A DNA stretch of 64,000 nucleotides from Aureibacillus halotolerans (GTDB lineage Bacteria; Bacillota; Bacilli; Bacillales; DSM-28697), in NCBI RefSeq assembly GCF_004363045.1, contig NZ_SNYJ01000004.1, forward strand, positions 124,001 to 188,000. Reading direction: 5' to 3'. Below the pieces are notes generated by a model, which worked only from the letters and a program-made list of their open reading frames with translations, searched no databases and had not been told where the DNA came from. The position numbers were made by a program, and so were the translations under genes. Positions 44,819 to 53,913 of the stretch are shown one piece after another (position 1 is the first letter of the stretch; each line of letters opens with the position of its first letter).

Positions 44819-44964
44819 GTAAAACCTCCTCGGTACATCGTCGGTTCTACATTCGAACCGATTTCATAAACTATTTTTGGCCCTTTGCCAAATGCCGTTT
44901 AGATGATGACAACCTAAGTGAGCCGCTGGGTATCGTTTCGGAAAGGTGTTACGTGGCTCTGTCA

Positions 44965-45648
44965 TTAGCGGCGTTCGGCTACCCGTTTCACAATGCCGAG
45001 TAAGAAGCCGTCATACCCTTTTTTTCCGACGGTTTGGATGATCGTCGCGTCGACATCGTCGTTCTTTTCCAATGCGTCGATGAATTTCTGAATACCTTTA
45101 ACACGTTCATCAGTTGTACCCGCGTCAATAATCTCACCGTCTCGGACGACGTTGTCGGCCACGAGAATTGTCCCAGGCCGGGAAAGAGCAAGAGCCCACG
45201 TCAGGTAATCGGGGTTGTTCGGCTTATCGGCGTCGATGAAAATGAAATCAAATGGCTCACCGCCAGCAAGTGAAGGCAACGTTTCCAACGCTGGACCTTC
45301 AAGAATGGTCGTTTGCTGGGCCATTCCTGCTGCCTCCACGTTCTTTCTCGCTACTTCTGCGTGTTTTGCCTCGACCTCCAATGTCACGATGCTGCCATCT
45401 TCCGGCAAGGTGCTGGCGAGCCAAATCGTGCTGTAGCCTCCGAGCGTGCCAATTTCGAGAATTCGCTTGGCACCACACATCGTTGCCAGCAATTGCAGAT
45501 GTTTTCCTTGGGCGGCACTGACGTCAATGTCGGGAAGGTGTGCGGCTCTGTTGGCCTGACGTGCATTCTTAAGGGATTGTGGTTCACGGATGATGGTGCG
45601 TTCTGCATACTGGTCAACTTTTGTCCAAGTGTTTGCTGTGCTGTTCAT
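44965..45648 (-). CDS. Class I SAM-dependent O-methyltransferase
   Basis: A 227-residue methyltransferase of the caffeoyl-CoA/YrrM-like O-methyltransferase family, moving a methyl from S-adenosylmethionine to a hydroxyl of a small phenolic-type compound. SAM-binding motif LEIGTLGGYST near residues 64-74, VTLEVEAKHAEVARKN near 88-103, and the metal-binding FIFIDADKPNNPDYL and VADNVVRDG regions near 134-165. ATG at 45646-45648 follows AAGGAGG. Divergent from a LysR gene across 103 AT-rich bases, so LysR probably controls it. Confidence 0.92.
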   Translation of the reverse strand: MNSTANTWTKVDQYAERTIIREPQSLKNARQANRAAHLPDIDVSAAQGKHLQLLATMCGAKRILEIGTLGGYSTIWLASTLPEDGSIVTLEVEAKHAEVARKNVEAAGMAQQTTILEGPALETLPSLAGGEPFDFIFIDADKPNNPDYLTWALALSRPGTILVADNVVRDGEIIDAGTTDERVKGIQKFIDALEKNDDVDATIIQTVGKKGYDGFLLGIVKRVAERR

Positions 45649-45751
45649 TATGATCAGCCTCCTTAGTTGTAGTATAAGCTGGACTTAATGATAAATAAAA
45701 TATATTATAAATATAAATACATATAAATAATTTATGATAGGTGGTCACGTT

Positions 45752-46636
45752 ATGAATCTGCATGCGTTACGGCTGTTTTATCATGTCGCGCAAACCCGAA
45801 GTGTGACACAAGCGGCGCAATTGATGAACATCAGCCAACCAGCGGTCACATCGCAAATCAAAAAATTCGAGTTGGAATGCGGCACGCCCCTGTTGCAAAA
45901 AAAGGGGCGGGGGATTGAGCTGACCGAAGCTGGTGAGGAGCTGAGCATCCAGGCAAGAAAGCTGTTTTCTCTGGAAACGTATATGGAAGAGAGTCTGAGC
46001 TTGTATCGTGAGGCCAAACGGGGTTCACTGCGAATTGCTGCGACATACTTGCCGGCGAAATTTCTTCTTCCTCCTGCAGCCATTGCATTTAAAAAGGTCA
46101 ATGACGGAGTAGACCTCGTTATTCATACGTCGAATTCGGAGGAAGTCTATCAACAGCTGATGGAGTACGAGGCTGATTTGGCGGTCTTTGGTGGGGGAGT
46201 CGAGGGACACCTCAAGGAACTTGAGTCAACAGCATTATATGAGGACGAGTTATGGTTCGTCGCTGCACCAGAGCACCAGCTTGCTGGAAAACGGGTGGCG
46301 CTTGCTGACCTTGCCATGGAATCATTTGTGATGCGGGAAGAAGGAAGCTCAACACGAGGGCGTCTCTTTGCCCTCTGTAAGGCGCATGGTGTGCCAGCTC
46401 CTCGTATTGCCCTTCAGTTTAACGGATTGCATGAGGCGATTGGCGCTGTCAGCGCAGGCTACGGGGTTAGTTTTGTTTCATCCCTTGTCGTCCGCGAGCA
46501 AGTGAAAAAGGGCGTGCTGCGGCGAATTGACGTCGAAGGCATTGCCCCGATGGCCAATCCTATTTTCGTATGTTGGCGTCGTGACGATGTGCTGTCGCCG
46601 GTAGCAGCGCAATTTCTCCAACATATCCAGCCATAA
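45752..46636 (+). CDS. LysR-family transcriptional regulator
   Basis: A 294-residue regulator: N-terminal HTH (LHALRLFYHVAQTRSVTQAAQLM with SQPAVTSQIKKFE, residues 3-40) and a C-terminal substrate-binding-like effector domain. Start ATG 45752-45754 follows AGGTGG; a more upstream ATG at 45734 has none. It diverges from the O-methyltransferase gene and is likely its regulator. The stretch between them (about 45690-45735) is almost pure A/T with palindromic AT words suited to LysR T-N11-A sites, but I cannot fix one site. Confidence 0.9.
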   Translation: MNLHALRLFYHVAQTRSVTQAAQLMNISQPAVTSQIKKFELECGTPLLQKKGRGIELTEAGEELSIQARKLFSLETYMEESLSLYREAKRGSLRIAATYLPAKFLLPPAAIAFKKVNDGVDLVIHTSNSEEVYQQLMEYEADLAVFGGGVEGHLKELESTALYEDELWFVAAPEHQLAGKRVALADLAMESFVMREEGSSTRGRLFALCKAHGVPAPRIALQFNGLHEAIGAVSAGYGVSFVSSLVVREQVKKGVLRRIDVEGIAPMANPIFVCWRRDDVLSPVAAQFLQHIQP

Positions 46637-46638
46637 CC

Positions 46639-46714
46639 CAGGGGCTTCCTGAGGCAAAAGCCACCCTAATAACCAAACAACTATAGCCACAGCCACATAT
46701 TTCGCTGTTGGTAG
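46639..46714 (-). pseudogene. 76-bp remnant of the BASS transporter gene
   Basis: Nearly identical to 42231-42306 inside the intact BASS gene, sharing CAGGGGCTTCCTGAGGCAAA and then AGCCACCCTAA, ACCAAACAACTATAG and more with about eight to ten mismatches. It starts three bases after the LysR stop codon, on the opposite strand, and ends abruptly. Confidence 0.85.
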
Positions 46715-46760
46715 CACATTAGTAACCCATTACTCCTTCCACACTCACATGGTTACGAAC

Positions 46761-46798
46761 AAAAAAAGAACCATGCTCATCGGCTTGTCCGATGGTTC
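46761..46798 (-). terminator. Rho-independent terminator of the PhzF gene
   Basis: On the minus strand GAACCAT (46792-46798) and ATGGTTC (46768-46774), with inner CGG/CCG pairs, followed by seven T. Confidence 0.88.
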
Positions 46799-46823
46799 AT
46801 AGTTCTATAACGTTAGGAATCAA

Positions 46824-47711
46824 TTAAATCTCGACTTGAAATGTTTTAACATACACAGCGGTCCCTGTCATAACGACGGTTAGCTGGTTGTCGCGACGCT
46901 CCACTGCAATGTGAACTTGCCCATCGCGCCCAAGCTCCTGTCCTTGTTCAACTGTAAACTCCAGTGAAAACTCATTTGGCTGGAGGTAGGTTGCGCAATA
47001 TGCACCCATGACGCCTGATGCAGTTCCCGTCACGGGGTCTTCAATTGTCCCAGAATACGGAGACGAGAAGTGACGCGCGTGCATATCGCTGTCTGTATGC
47101 ACAGTTTCAAAACAAAATGGATGAACGGACGCCCGCGGCATGTCTGAAAGAATGTCCGGAAACAAGTGGTTGTTAGGCTTCATTTGCTTCATCGCCTCAA
47201 GCGATCGAATTGGGACAAGAAGTGTCCATGTGCCGGTACTGCCATACACCGTTGGCATGGACAAGTCGATCTCCTCCTCATCAATGCCCAGTGCGTCTGC
47301 TAAGTCCTTCAATGAACCGCGGAAAGGTTTGAATTGTGGCGCAGCGTGTTGCATGGACAATTTTAGACCCGCTCCAGTTTCTTTGAGTTCAATCGGCAAC
47401 AGACCTGCGTTAGTTTCAATCGTCAATGACTGTTTGTCTGGAAGCATACCGCGTTCCTTCATCGCAAACAGTGTAGCCATCGTCGCGTGACCACATAAAT
47501 TCATTTCATGCCCCGGGGTGAAGTACCGAATGCGCAAATCGGCAACAGTTGAAGGCACTGGAAAGGACGTTTCATTGAAGCCAACAGCCTTGGCGATGGC
47601 GAGCATTTCGGTTTCGTCCAAAGCCTCCCCACCAAACACCAATCCTGCCGGGTTGCCTTCATTTGGAACGGTCGTAAACGCATCATAATGGTGGACGTCA
47701 ATCGTTTTCAT
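46824..47711 (-). CDS. PhzF-family isomerase/epimerase
   Basis: A 295-residue PhzF-like protein, a two-domain fold related to diaminopimelate epimerase; in PhzF itself it isomerises a phenazine precursor, but most bacterial members have unknown substrates. The catalytic glutamate is E47 in GFNETSF; RYFTPGHEMNLCGHATMA lies at 63-80 and DPVTGTASGVMGAYCA near 220-235. ATG at 47709-47711 follows CAGGAGA. No phenazine genes are nearby. Two decayed fragments of a close copy lie at 43860-44335. Confidence 0.9.
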   Translation of the reverse strand: MKTIDVHHYDAFTTVPNEGNPAGLVFGGEALDETEMLAIAKAVGFNETSFPVPSTVADLRIRYFTPGHEMNLCGHATMATLFAMKERGMLPDKQSLTIETNAGLLPIELKETGAGLKLSMQHAAPQFKPFRGSLKDLADALGIDEEEIDLSMPTVYGSTGTWTLLVPIRSLEAMKQMKPNNHLFPDILSDMPRASVHPFCFETVHTDSDMHARHFSSPYSGTIEDPVTGTASGVMGAYCATYLQPNEFSLEFTVEQGQELGRDGQVHIAVERRDNQLTVVMTGTAVYVKTFQVEI

Positions 47712-47867
47712 GAGAGTCTCCTGTTCTATTTTATCATTTGCTTCGTTTTTGCTAGTGAATACTACTAGTCTACCAAAACAGCTTTATTGTTGGCGAATGC
47801 TGTTTTTTCCCGTAAGCTAACAGGAGAAAAAATCCAAATAAGGGAAATTACGAAAGGCTGTGTAAAG

Positions 47868-48629
47868 ATGCCAATTCGCTTCATTCATCTGTTCCTTGCT
47901 TTGCTTATCTTCGCAATAAGCTTTCAGCCTGTGAGCACCAAAGCAATTGACTCTCTTCAAGGGGTTGTTTATGGAAAAGAAATATTCGGTATAAACTCCA
48001 AGGCGCAATTCGATCTTTCTTTGAACATTCACGATCTCTATGTCACTAACGGAGGAGACATTCAATTGGAGGCAACCATAACCTATGACGGTACATCGCA
48101 TGAGTGGAAAACGTCAGGAAAGGCTTATCCATCTGAAAATCTCTATTTAGGTGGCACTGTCCTGGCGTTTGAGGAAACCCCATCCTTTTGGGTACGTTCC
48201 TTTAAAATTGAGGAAGACGCCAAACCGGCACTTTTGCTCCCGGCCAATCAAGATCTTGCTGAGACCACTGTCATAAAAGCCGCACTTATTGATAAAGCTA
48301 CTGGATCGCTTCTCTATGTGGAGGATGAGTTTCGAAATAGTGACATCGTCGCTGCCATTCAAGCCGTCTCAGAAACACCGACGAGAGCGGAAGCCATTAG
48401 CCAGGAAGCTTACGAACATTCTCTTAATGTCATTTGGCTGGCTGACTCTTGGTTCTATCACTATTTACCAGAACCTAAAAGACTACCAGACCACGAAGCG
48501 CGTTTGATTGACCAGCTGGTTGTGGGGATTGAAAAACTACCAACAGAACTTCAAGAACCGCTCAATGAAATCGTCGTCTTCTTTATTGAACATCTCCAAG
48601 AAAACCAAAGAAAAGACGGAAGGCCTTAA
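47868..48629 (+). CDS. Secreted protein of unknown function
   Basis: A 253-residue protein with a clear Sec signal peptide (MPIRFIHLFLALLIFAISFQ, then PVSTKA, cleavage near residue 26) and no lipobox. The first half looks beta-rich (repeated short strands such as VVYGKEIFG and DIQLEATITYDGTSHEWKTS) and the second half helical. Start ATG 47868-47870 follows AAAGG; the frame runs up to 47787 but the signal peptide fixes the start. Single gene between divergent PhzF and convergent S66 peptidase. Not recognised. Confidence 0.72.
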   Translation: MPIRFIHLFLALLIFAISFQPVSTKAIDSLQGVVYGKEIFGINSKAQFDLSLNIHDLYVTNGGDIQLEATITYDGTSHEWKTSGKAYPSENLYLGGTVLAFEETPSFWVRSFKIEEDAKPALLLPANQDLAETTVIKAALIDKATGSLLYVEDEFRNSDIVAAIQAVSETPTRAEAISQEAYEHSLNVIWLADSWFYHYLPEPKRLPDHEARLIDQLVVGIEKLPTELQEPLNEIVVFFIEHLQENQRKDGRP

Positions 48630-48646
48630 GACTACTGAGGCCTTCC
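48618..48646. terminator. Bidirectional hairpin between convergent genes
   Basis: GGAAGGCCT (48618-48626) pairs perfectly with AGGCCTTCC (48638-48646). T-rich sequence follows on both strands, though without a solid T run. It overlaps the last codons of the secreted protein gene. Confidence 0.7.
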
Positions 48647-48663
48647 ATCTTCTTTCACCTTGT

Positions 48664-49677
48664 TTATGGGACAAAACGCTGAACAACGGTGCCTTTGCCT
48701 TCATTGACCTCAACCTCAGCTCGCGCACCGTTGATAAGCGTCAGTTGTGGGGGCACATGACCGAAATCAATATCGTACGCAATGGGAACATCAAGCTCCG
48801 CGGCAAGTTCTTGATACACATCCTCCGCGGTGTATCCACCTACCGACTGATTGGCACTGCTTCGTCCAAACAAAACGCCACTGCAATGAGCAAACCAACC
48901 GGCAAGCTTCATTTGGACGAGGCTTCGCCGCAAATCCGTTGTGTTTAATTCGCAATTCTCGAAAAACCACACGAGCGGTTCTCCATGGATCATTTCGTTT
49001 TGAAAGTGCTTTACATCGCCATACGGAGTGCCTACCAAATGCCGGATAATATCGATACAACCACCGAGCAACCTCCCTTGGATGGTTTCTTTGGAGCGCG
49101 ACACTGTTTTCCACTCTGTAGGCTGGTCGAGATGATAGACACAAGGGGTTGGGTTTTCATGATCCCATTCACTTTGATACTTCACAGACGAATATTGACG
49201 AATCGATTCATTGCCCTTTGTCGAAAGCACTGCTTCCCACTTCCCTGTCGTCTCATCCCAATACTGTCCTCGTAGATCAACGAGATTTACGCCATGCGCC
49301 GTTGCTATTCCGGTCTTTAATGTCAACGCAAGCAAAAGACTGCTTGTATCCGAATAGCCAAGAATCCATTTTGCTTTCATATCTTCAAAACGTAAATGCT
49401 CAAGGATTTCGACGAGACGTTCGCCACCCCACGGCGGGATGATCAGATCAATGTGATCGCTTTCCATCATCTTCTGAAGCTCTAGCGCTCGTTGGCGCGC
49501 AGGGGCTGACATCGCTTTTTCCTGCGTCCATACCGTGTCGCCAAACGAAAGCGAATAGCCTTCCTTCGTCAGTCTTTTTTCAGCATCCTTCAATAGCTGG
49601 TGAAGCGCCTGCGGTACTCCTGAGGATGGCGCCGTCACACCAATCGTAGCGTTTTCTTTTAGACTAGGGTATTGCAT
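48664..49677 (-). CDS. S66-family serine peptidase (LD-carboxypeptidase/MccF-like)
   Basis: A 337-residue cytoplasmic peptidase of family S66. The N-terminal IGVTAPSSG near residues 12-20 and the nucleophile elbow GYSDTSSLLLAL near 107-118 (serine after GY) are typical, as is the PPWGG oxyanion region near 79-83. The MccF branch cleaves acyl-sulfamoyl adenylates such as microcin C; the other branch trims murein peptides. Length and the YWDETTGKWEAV insert favour the MccF-like branch. Start ATG 49675-49677 follows GGAGGTG; the longer frame to 49797 lacks signals. Single gene. Confidence 0.88.
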   Translation of the reverse strand: MQYPSLKENATIGVTAPSSGVPQALHQLLKDAEKRLTKEGYSLSFGDTVWTQEKAMSAPARQRALELQKMMESDHIDLIIPPWGGERLVEILEHLRFEDMKAKWILGYSDTSSLLLALTLKTGIATAHGVNLVDLRGQYWDETTGKWEAVLSTKGNESIRQYSSVKYQSEWDHENPTPCVYHLDQPTEWKTVSRSKETIQGRLLGGCIDIIRHLVGTPYGDVKHFQNEMIHGEPLVWFFENCELNTTDLRRSLVQMKLAGWFAHCSGVLFGRSSANQSVGGYTAEDVYQELAAELDVPIAYDIDFGHVPPQLTLINGARAEVEVNEGKGTVVQRFVP

Positions 49678-49847
49678 CAAACCACCTCCAGTTTCAATGA
49701 GTCTAGCAAATGCGCTTGTGGGTGGCAATGTATTTTTCAAAAGATGGTTCCAAGAATAAATCCGATCAGTACTAGAGTTGGTGGGTTGACTTCGCATTTA
49801 CCTATCTAACATAAACAACGTTCCCGTTTCACGTGAAACACAACTCA

Positions 49848-50444
49848 CTAAGATAACGTCAACTCATTGACTGTACCGAATTCCTTCCCTAACTGAAAAA
49901 CATGGGAATCCCATTCACAATACAAGACATCTGGTTGTTTTATTGTTTCATATAACAAGTGAAAGGATGAGCTTGGGATGCCGCAGTAATCAGCCAACCC
50001 AACGTTAAAGTAATGACGCATCATTTGATCATACCCACGTTTCTCAAATCGTTCCACAGGAGCTCCAGCGAGACTGATCCAGGAAATATGCTGGTGAGGC
50101 AGAGAGCCTCCTGGTCCATAAGCGTTGCTATAGTTCCAAACGCGATCAATATACCCTTTCATAATGGCGGGCATGCTCCACCACCACAATGGAAAAATAA
50201 ATGCCAACCCATCATAGCTGTTCATGCGATGTATTTCCTTTTGGACAACAGGAGAATACTGTTGCTTACTAGCATTCCAATCAGGTTCATCGGCCTCTCG
50301 AAGCACAGGGTCAAATTCATCTCGATATAAGTCAAGGATGTCTCCGCAATGCCCACCCGCTTCTAACCCTTCTATAAATCTTTTTGCAAGCTGTATCGTT
50401 AAAGATGACTCTCGTGGATGTGCGACAATAACAAGGACATTCAT
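49848..50444 (-). CDS. NAD(P)H quinone oxidoreductase (flavodoxin-like fold)
   Basis: A 198-residue reductase of the KefF/MdaB/YrkL group that uses FAD or FMN and NAD(P)H for two-electron reduction of quinones. Motifs: VIVAHPRESSLTIQLAKRF near residues 5-23, IFPLWWWSMPAIMKGYIDRVW near 83-103 and SLAGAPVERFEKRGYDQMM near 124-142. ATG at 50442-50444 follows AAGGAGAAGG. Divergent from a LysR gene that probably controls it through the palindrome at 50498-50516. Confidence 0.9.
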   Translation of the reverse strand: MNVLVIVAHPRESSLTIQLAKRFIEGLEAGGHCGDILDLYRDEFDPVLREADEPDWNASKQQYSPVVQKEIHRMNSYDGLAFIFPLWWWSMPAIMKGYIDRVWNYSNAYGPGGSLPHQHISWISLAGAPVERFEKRGYDQMMRHYFNVGLADYCGIPSSSFHLLYETIKQPDVLYCEWDSHVFQLGKEFGTVNELTLS

Positions 50445-50497
50445 ACACCTTCTCCTTATGCATAGTTATTTTCTTATAGAAAGTATAAATCCAATCT

Positions 50498-50516
50498 TTC
50501 AATCAGTAAAATTGAA
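50498..50516. promoter_or_regulatory. Candidate LysR operator
   Basis: TTCAAT (50498-50503) and ATTGAA (50511-50516) are perfect arms seven bases apart (a T-N11-A type site extends around them), in the 120-bp space between the divergent quinone reductase and LysR genes. Confidence 0.55.
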
Positions 50517-50563
50517 GTTTATAATAATAATCATCTAAATAAGTGATACAAAGGAGAATACTT

Positions 50564-51418
50564 ATGGAACTACGGCAACTACTTACCTTTAAAACGATTG
50601 TCGACACAGGTAGCTTTAGCGCAGCTGCCGAAGAGCTCGGCTATGCCCAATCCTCCATAACGGCTCATATGAAAGCTTTGGAAAAGGAGCTCGGACAACC
50701 ATTGCTTGATCGCTTAGGGAAAACCGTGCAGCTCACCCAAACAGGTCGCCGTTTCCTGCCTTACGTCGAAGAGATGCTCTCACTGCATGATACAGCGCTT
50801 GAGGCTGTCACTCAGAACGATACGCCCTCTGGACCGCTCACCATCGGCGCAACTGAATCGATGATGGTGTACTGGCTCCCTGGATTCATCAATCATTTCA
50901 AAAAAATGCACCCCGCTGTTGAGCTCCAGGTTGTCCCGGTTGACTACTTAACTGTCGCTACCCAGCTCCAGCAAAACGAGATGGACATTGCGATGCTTTT
51001 AGAAAAGCCATCATGGAAGCCACCGAATGTAACTGCCCTTCCATTTCAAGAAGAACGGTTGTCTATCGTGCAATCCGCTCAGCACTTTCCTGTGGAAACA
51101 ATGCTTTTTACGGAAAAAGCATGCAGCTGGCGCCCTATTTTCGAAGAGTATCTTCACCAACATGGCCAAGGTATCTTTCAAAAGCTCGAGCTCCCAAGTG
51201 TCGAAGCCATCAAGCAATGTGTTCTTTGTGGATTAGGTATCTCCATGCTGCCGAATTTTGTCGTTGAGGAGCAAATCAAAAAAGGCGAGCTGGTCGCCAC
51301 AGCGTGGGACACAACTCACCATTCGTTACAGATGTTTGCTGCAGTTCACCAAAACAAATGGCACTCTGCCAATATGACCGCATGGCTAGATACTATACAA
51401 CTCTTTACAAAAGAATAA
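50564..51418 (+). CDS. LysR-family transcriptional regulator
   Basis: A 284-residue regulator with N-terminal HTH (MELRQLLTFKTIVDTGSFSA and following SITAHMKALEKELG, residues 1-45) and an effector-binding domain. Start ATG 50564-50566 follows AAAGGAG. Resembles the CzcR/YwbI-type group of Bacillus LysR proteins. Divergent from the quinone reductase gene, so regulation of that gene by a quinone or oxidant signal is likely. Several cysteines in the effector half (around residues 188 and 225) could sense redox, which is inference. Confidence 0.9.
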   Translation: MELRQLLTFKTIVDTGSFSAAAEELGYAQSSITAHMKALEKELGQPLLDRLGKTVQLTQTGRRFLPYVEEMLSLHDTALEAVTQNDTPSGPLTIGATESMMVYWLPGFINHFKKMHPAVELQVVPVDYLTVATQLQQNEMDIAMLLEKPSWKPPNVTALPFQEERLSIVQSAQHFPVETMLFTEKACSWRPIFEEYLHQHGQGIFQKLELPSVEAIKQCVLCGLGISMLPNFVVEEQIKKGELVATAWDTTHHSLQMFAAVHQNKWHSANMTAWLDTIQLFTKE

Positions 51419-51439
51419 CTTTTTTTGTGTTGGTTACCG

Positions 51440-53794
51440 TTAGCTTTTGTCATTCGATTGGATGGATAACGTCCATTCGTACACCGGAACCACTTCAATG
51501 GAAGAGATATAGGCAAGCGATGGGTCCACATCTTCCTTCCTTGCCGCCATTGGAGAATCCGTCTTCACATGGCGCTGCTCCTTCGGGGGCGATACATAAA
51601 GGTACATGCCTTTGTTGATGAGGTCTTTTTCATAACGCTTTAAACCAATCTCCCACGTTGTTCCATTGTTAAAATTGTCATGAATGAGCTCTCCATCAAT
51701 AAAAGCGTAGCCAATATCTCCTGTATAGTTCACTTTCAGCAACAGTTCCTTTACGCCGTCAAACTGGTCAGGCTGAAAATCAAGCGTCGCTTTTGCGCCT
51801 CCGACTTTTGTAACGTCGACGTTACTCTGTCGTGGCTTGCTGCCTTCAAGGACGTAAGAAGTGAATACACCCTCGTCACCATTGCGTTCCTGCGTTGTGC
51901 ATCCTTCCTCTGCCTCAAGCGACAGATTTGGAAAGGCAGAGAGGTTCATCTGATCGGCAGACGTTTCTATCCGTAATCTCCCCTGCTCTGACAGTACGGC
52001 TTCCTCACAAAGCAGTAAATGCTGCTTTGCATCAACCTCAATCTCCCATAGCCGCAAGCTTTCCTCATCCGTCAGTGTGAGAAGTGCCACCTTTTGACCA
52101 TCCGCAGTCTCAAAATGCAATGGCGCCTGACTCGCACCAGCTTCTACGTTAAAAACAATGCTCGTCTCATCCTCAAGCGCTGCACTCTTAGACCAATTCT
52201 TCATCGTTTTGCGTTCAAAAGCATATTCCGGCGTCATGCCTTTCGGAGCAAAAAACACATAATAGACCGTTCCCTCATGCGCCATCTTCGTGATTAACTG
52301 CGCGGTGGCGTAACGCAGCTGTGCACCACTCATATCAAGCTGGTATGGCAAGACGCAGGAGGTGTTTTTCGCGAGAGAAAAACCGCCTTCCTTTGGCAAG
52401 CGAAGGGTTTCCTGATCCAGCTCAAGCTCAATCGCCACATCGCTTTGATCCTTCATCGCAAAGTGGTCCTGATACGTATTGATAAACACATACCCACTAT
52501 TTCCATCGCCCCGCACTGCATAGCGTAGCGTGTCCGCATCCTCAGGCTCGAGCGTCTGATTTGTGTCAGGAAGGACGGTTTTCGTTCTATTAAAAGAGTC
52601 CTGAAAGGTTTTAAAAAATAGATGCAACCGTTTCAGGCGATGGTACGAGGCTCGTAGCTGCCCAAACTCCCCAATCGGCGCCTGGTAATCGTATGAGATT
52701 TTTGGTGTCGCTCCTTCATTAAGGAAAGGCGTTTCCGTGCCTTTCGGGTTAGAGCCCCCATGAAACACATAGTAGCCAACCATATTGCATCCACCAGCTA
52801 CCTTGATTAAGGTCATCGCATCAACACTTTCATACGGAAGCGCAAAACGATAATTGTAAAAGACCGTCATGCCCCCACCCATCTCACAACAGGCAAAAGG
52901 CACAGACTCGGGGTCATACATAGGCTCAAAATTATAAAAAGGCACAACCTGTTTGTTATGGTAATCGCGAAAAATGAATTCGGGCGTAGCAGGGTGTTCC
53001 TTTACATCGCCATAAAAAATCCATGGCCAAAAGGCGTAGCCTCCCCATAAAGGAAGCACCTCAGATGTAGGAGCTGCAGCACCACCCCATCCTGTTGCTG
53101 TATAAAACGGCGTGATAATTCCTTCCTCTTCAGCCATTTTTCTCAGCACTTTAATATGGGCATCCCCATCTCTGCCGCCTGTGACCCACTCCTGGCTCGT
53201 CCCCGTCGTGATCTCCCATGGAGCCGCTGAATGCTCATATTCATTTTCAATTTGTGCGGCAATGATGGGCCCACCATCTTTAAAATAAAGCCCTTCAATT
53301 TGCTTAGCGATCTCTTGGTAAAACCGGCGCGCAAACGCAAGGTATTCCTCATCGTTGGAACGCAAATCAAACGGGCGCCCGAAGAGCCAATCCGGCATTC
53401 CTCCATTTCGTCCTTCCCCATGAGCAAAAGGCCCAATGCGGACGATGGCATAAAGATCGTGCTTCTGACACAGTGTAATAAATCGACGAAGGTCACGATC
53501 GCCTTCCCAGTCAAATACACCCTGACATTCTTCATGATGATTCCAAAACACATAGGTCGGTACAGTGTTGATGCCCGCCATTTTCATTTTCAATAATTCG
53601 TCATCCCAGCGTTCACTCGCATACCGACTAAAATGAAACTCGCCGCTAATACCGAAGTAAGGGGCATCGTTCATTTCAAGGTAATAATTTGTAAATTGTA
53701 AGGTCTGGCCATCTGGATGAACGCCTTTGAGATGAGGCAACGCAGGATAAATGTCTTTATGAAGATTGGCTACTTTTATTGTATACGTTTTCAT
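51440..53794 (-). CDS. GH35 beta-galactosidase
   Basis: A 784-residue intracellular beta-galactosidase with no signal peptide. The N-terminal TIM barrel holds ISGEFHFSR near residues 49-57, the acid/base E185 in AQIENEYE and the nucleophile E304 in CCEMGGGM; beta-sandwich domains follow, with a jelly-roll near the C-terminus (DIGYAFIDGELIHDNFNNGT). Start ATG 53792-53794 follows GGTGGA; an upstream GTG four codons earlier overlaps the ribosome site. Single gene 17 kb from the sugar island but matching its substrates. Convergent with LysR. A composite repeat begins 120 bases upstream. Confidence 0.93.
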   Translation of the reverse strand: MKTYTIKVANLHKDIYPALPHLKGVHPDGQTLQFTNYYLEMNDAPYFGISGEFHFSRYASERWDDELLKMKMAGINTVPTYVFWNHHEECQGVFDWEGDRDLRRFITLCQKHDLYAIVRIGPFAHGEGRNGGMPDWLFGRPFDLRSNDEEYLAFARRFYQEIAKQIEGLYFKDGGPIIAAQIENEYEHSAAPWEITTGTSQEWVTGGRDGDAHIKVLRKMAEEEGIITPFYTATGWGGAAAPTSEVLPLWGGYAFWPWIFYGDVKEHPATPEFIFRDYHNKQVVPFYNFEPMYDPESVPFACCEMGGGMTVFYNYRFALPYESVDAMTLIKVAGGCNMVGYYVFHGGSNPKGTETPFLNEGATPKISYDYQAPIGEFGQLRASYHRLKRLHLFFKTFQDSFNRTKTVLPDTNQTLEPEDADTLRYAVRGDGNSGYVFINTYQDHFAMKDQSDVAIELELDQETLRLPKEGGFSLAKNTSCVLPYQLDMSGAQLRYATAQLITKMAHEGTVYYVFFAPKGMTPEYAFERKTMKNWSKSAALEDETSIVFNVEAGASQAPLHFETADGQKVALLTLTDEESLRLWEIEVDAKQHLLLCEEAVLSEQGRLRIETSADQMNLSAFPNLSLEAEEGCTTQERNGDEGVFTSYVLEGSKPRQSNVDVTKVGGAKATLDFQPDQFDGVKELLLKVNYTGDIGYAFIDGELIHDNFNNGTTWEIGLKRYEKDLINKGMYLYVSPPKEQRHVKTDSPMAARKEDVDPSLAYISSIEVVPVYEWTLSIQSNDKS

Positions 53795-53913
53795 ATCTAT
53801 CTCCACCTTGTCTATGAAGTGTAAGCGCGCTGCTGGGGAAATCTTTTTTAATCAGAGCACACAAAATAGCGGGACGTTCTAGCGAAAAAAAATTATTCGA
53901 ACATGTAGTGTAG

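Noticed and set aside
46478-46717. 79-codon minus-strand frame starting in the BASS remnant
   Set aside because: Begins in a 76-bp decayed copy of the BASS gene and runs antisense into the real LysR gene.
53819-53836. cre site in front of the GH35 gene
   Set aside because: Only the CGCTTACA half fits the consensus; the other half does not.
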